A stretch of 12,975 bases of DNA, taken from the NCBI GenBank assembly GCA_964383905.1, contig CAYLJO010000179.1:1-12975 (forward strand), given 5' to 3'. A model generated the notes under the pieces. That model searched no databases, was not told the DNA's origin, and worked only from the letters and a program-made list of their open reading frames with translations. This DNA is from CAYLJO01 sp964383905 (lineage in GTDB: Bacteria > Acidobacteriota > Blastocatellia > Pyrinomonadales > Pyrinomonadaceae). Positions 12,774 to 12,975 of the stretch are shown in pieces (the stretch's first letter is position 1; each line of letters opens with the position of its first letter). Made by a program: the position numbers and the translations under genes.

Positions 12774-12975
12774 TTACAGCGCGATGCCTGCTAGCGCCTC
12801 GAAAAGACGTGGGTTGGGCCCGTAGAGACTGAGCGGGTCGTGTGGCGATACAGCACGCCCGAACCGCCACCGCGCTTCATCAACGACGGGCAAAACCGCC
12901 CGCGCCGTTTCCTGAGGCTCTATGATAAAGCGGGTCGCACGGATGTTGCTATTGCCCGTCGGTATCGTTTGTGGA
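12774..12975 (-). CDS. Unidentified protein, C-terminal 66 residues; runs off right edge
   Basis: An open frame enters from the right edge and ends in TAA at 12774. It reads PQTIPTGNSNIRATRFIIEP, then QETARAVLPVVDEARWRFGR, and PHDPLSLYGPNPRLFEALAGIAL. Codon third positions are GC-rich and the sequence looks like ordinary folded protein, so it is probably coding. I do not recognise the family. The 69 bp between it and the integrase pseudogene show nothing. Confidence 0.5.
   Translation of the reverse strand, partial: PQTIPTGNSNIRATRFIIEPQETARAVLPVVDEARWRFGRAVSPHDPLSLYGPNPRLFEALAGIAL

Overview
The window looks like a chromosomal stretch from a high-GC, diderm soil-type bacterium. Acidobacteriota (Blastocatellia-like) is my best guess. 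The reasons are a C-terminal TPR tail of the kind found in acidobacterial kinase/TPR proteins (ending in an 'LRSDPRFAELLRRVGL' signature), a BON-domain secreted protein, a TolC-type outer-membrane channel, and many decayed gene fragments. This assignment is inference from protein style, not a database match.

Left part (1-4600, all minus strand): a complete multidrug efflux locus in the transcription order MarR regulator, TolC-like outer-membrane channel, EmrA/HlyD periplasmic adaptor, and EmrB/DHA2 MFS pump (the pump runs off the left edge). Together these would span both membranes. Upstream of both marR and tolC lies the same 21-nt element (17 of 21 identical). At tolC it sits in a textbook promoter, with TTGACA and AATAAT 17 nt apart and a dyad in the spacer, so it is a good candidate operator for the MarR protein. 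A 32-residue single-span membrane protein with a strong ribosome binding site lies just upstream (4762-4860).

Middle part (5340-7360, plus strand): a second MarR regulator, a pirin (YhhW-like quercetinase fold with all four metal ligands) and a WrbA-type NAD(P)H:quinone oxidoreductase. They form a compact quinone/electrophile-response module. The marR promoter and the pirin promoter share an exact 13-nt sequence in opposite orientations, and the pirin site is a perfect 12-bp inverted repeat.

Right part (7400-12975): a patchwork. Remnants include a possible RRXRR/IscB-type N-terminus, a tyrosine-recombinase C-terminus, a GH27 alpha-galactosidase C-terminal domain, a kinase/TPR tail, and an integron-integrase-like pseudogene (frameshift, insertion, lost catalytic tyrosine). 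Among them are intact genes for a small hypothetical protein, a short-chain dehydrogenase, a BON-domain secreted protein and a secreted proline-iminopeptidase-like alpha/beta hydrolase. A further reading frame enters from the right edge. No rRNA, tRNA, CRISPR array or intact insertion sequence was seen.
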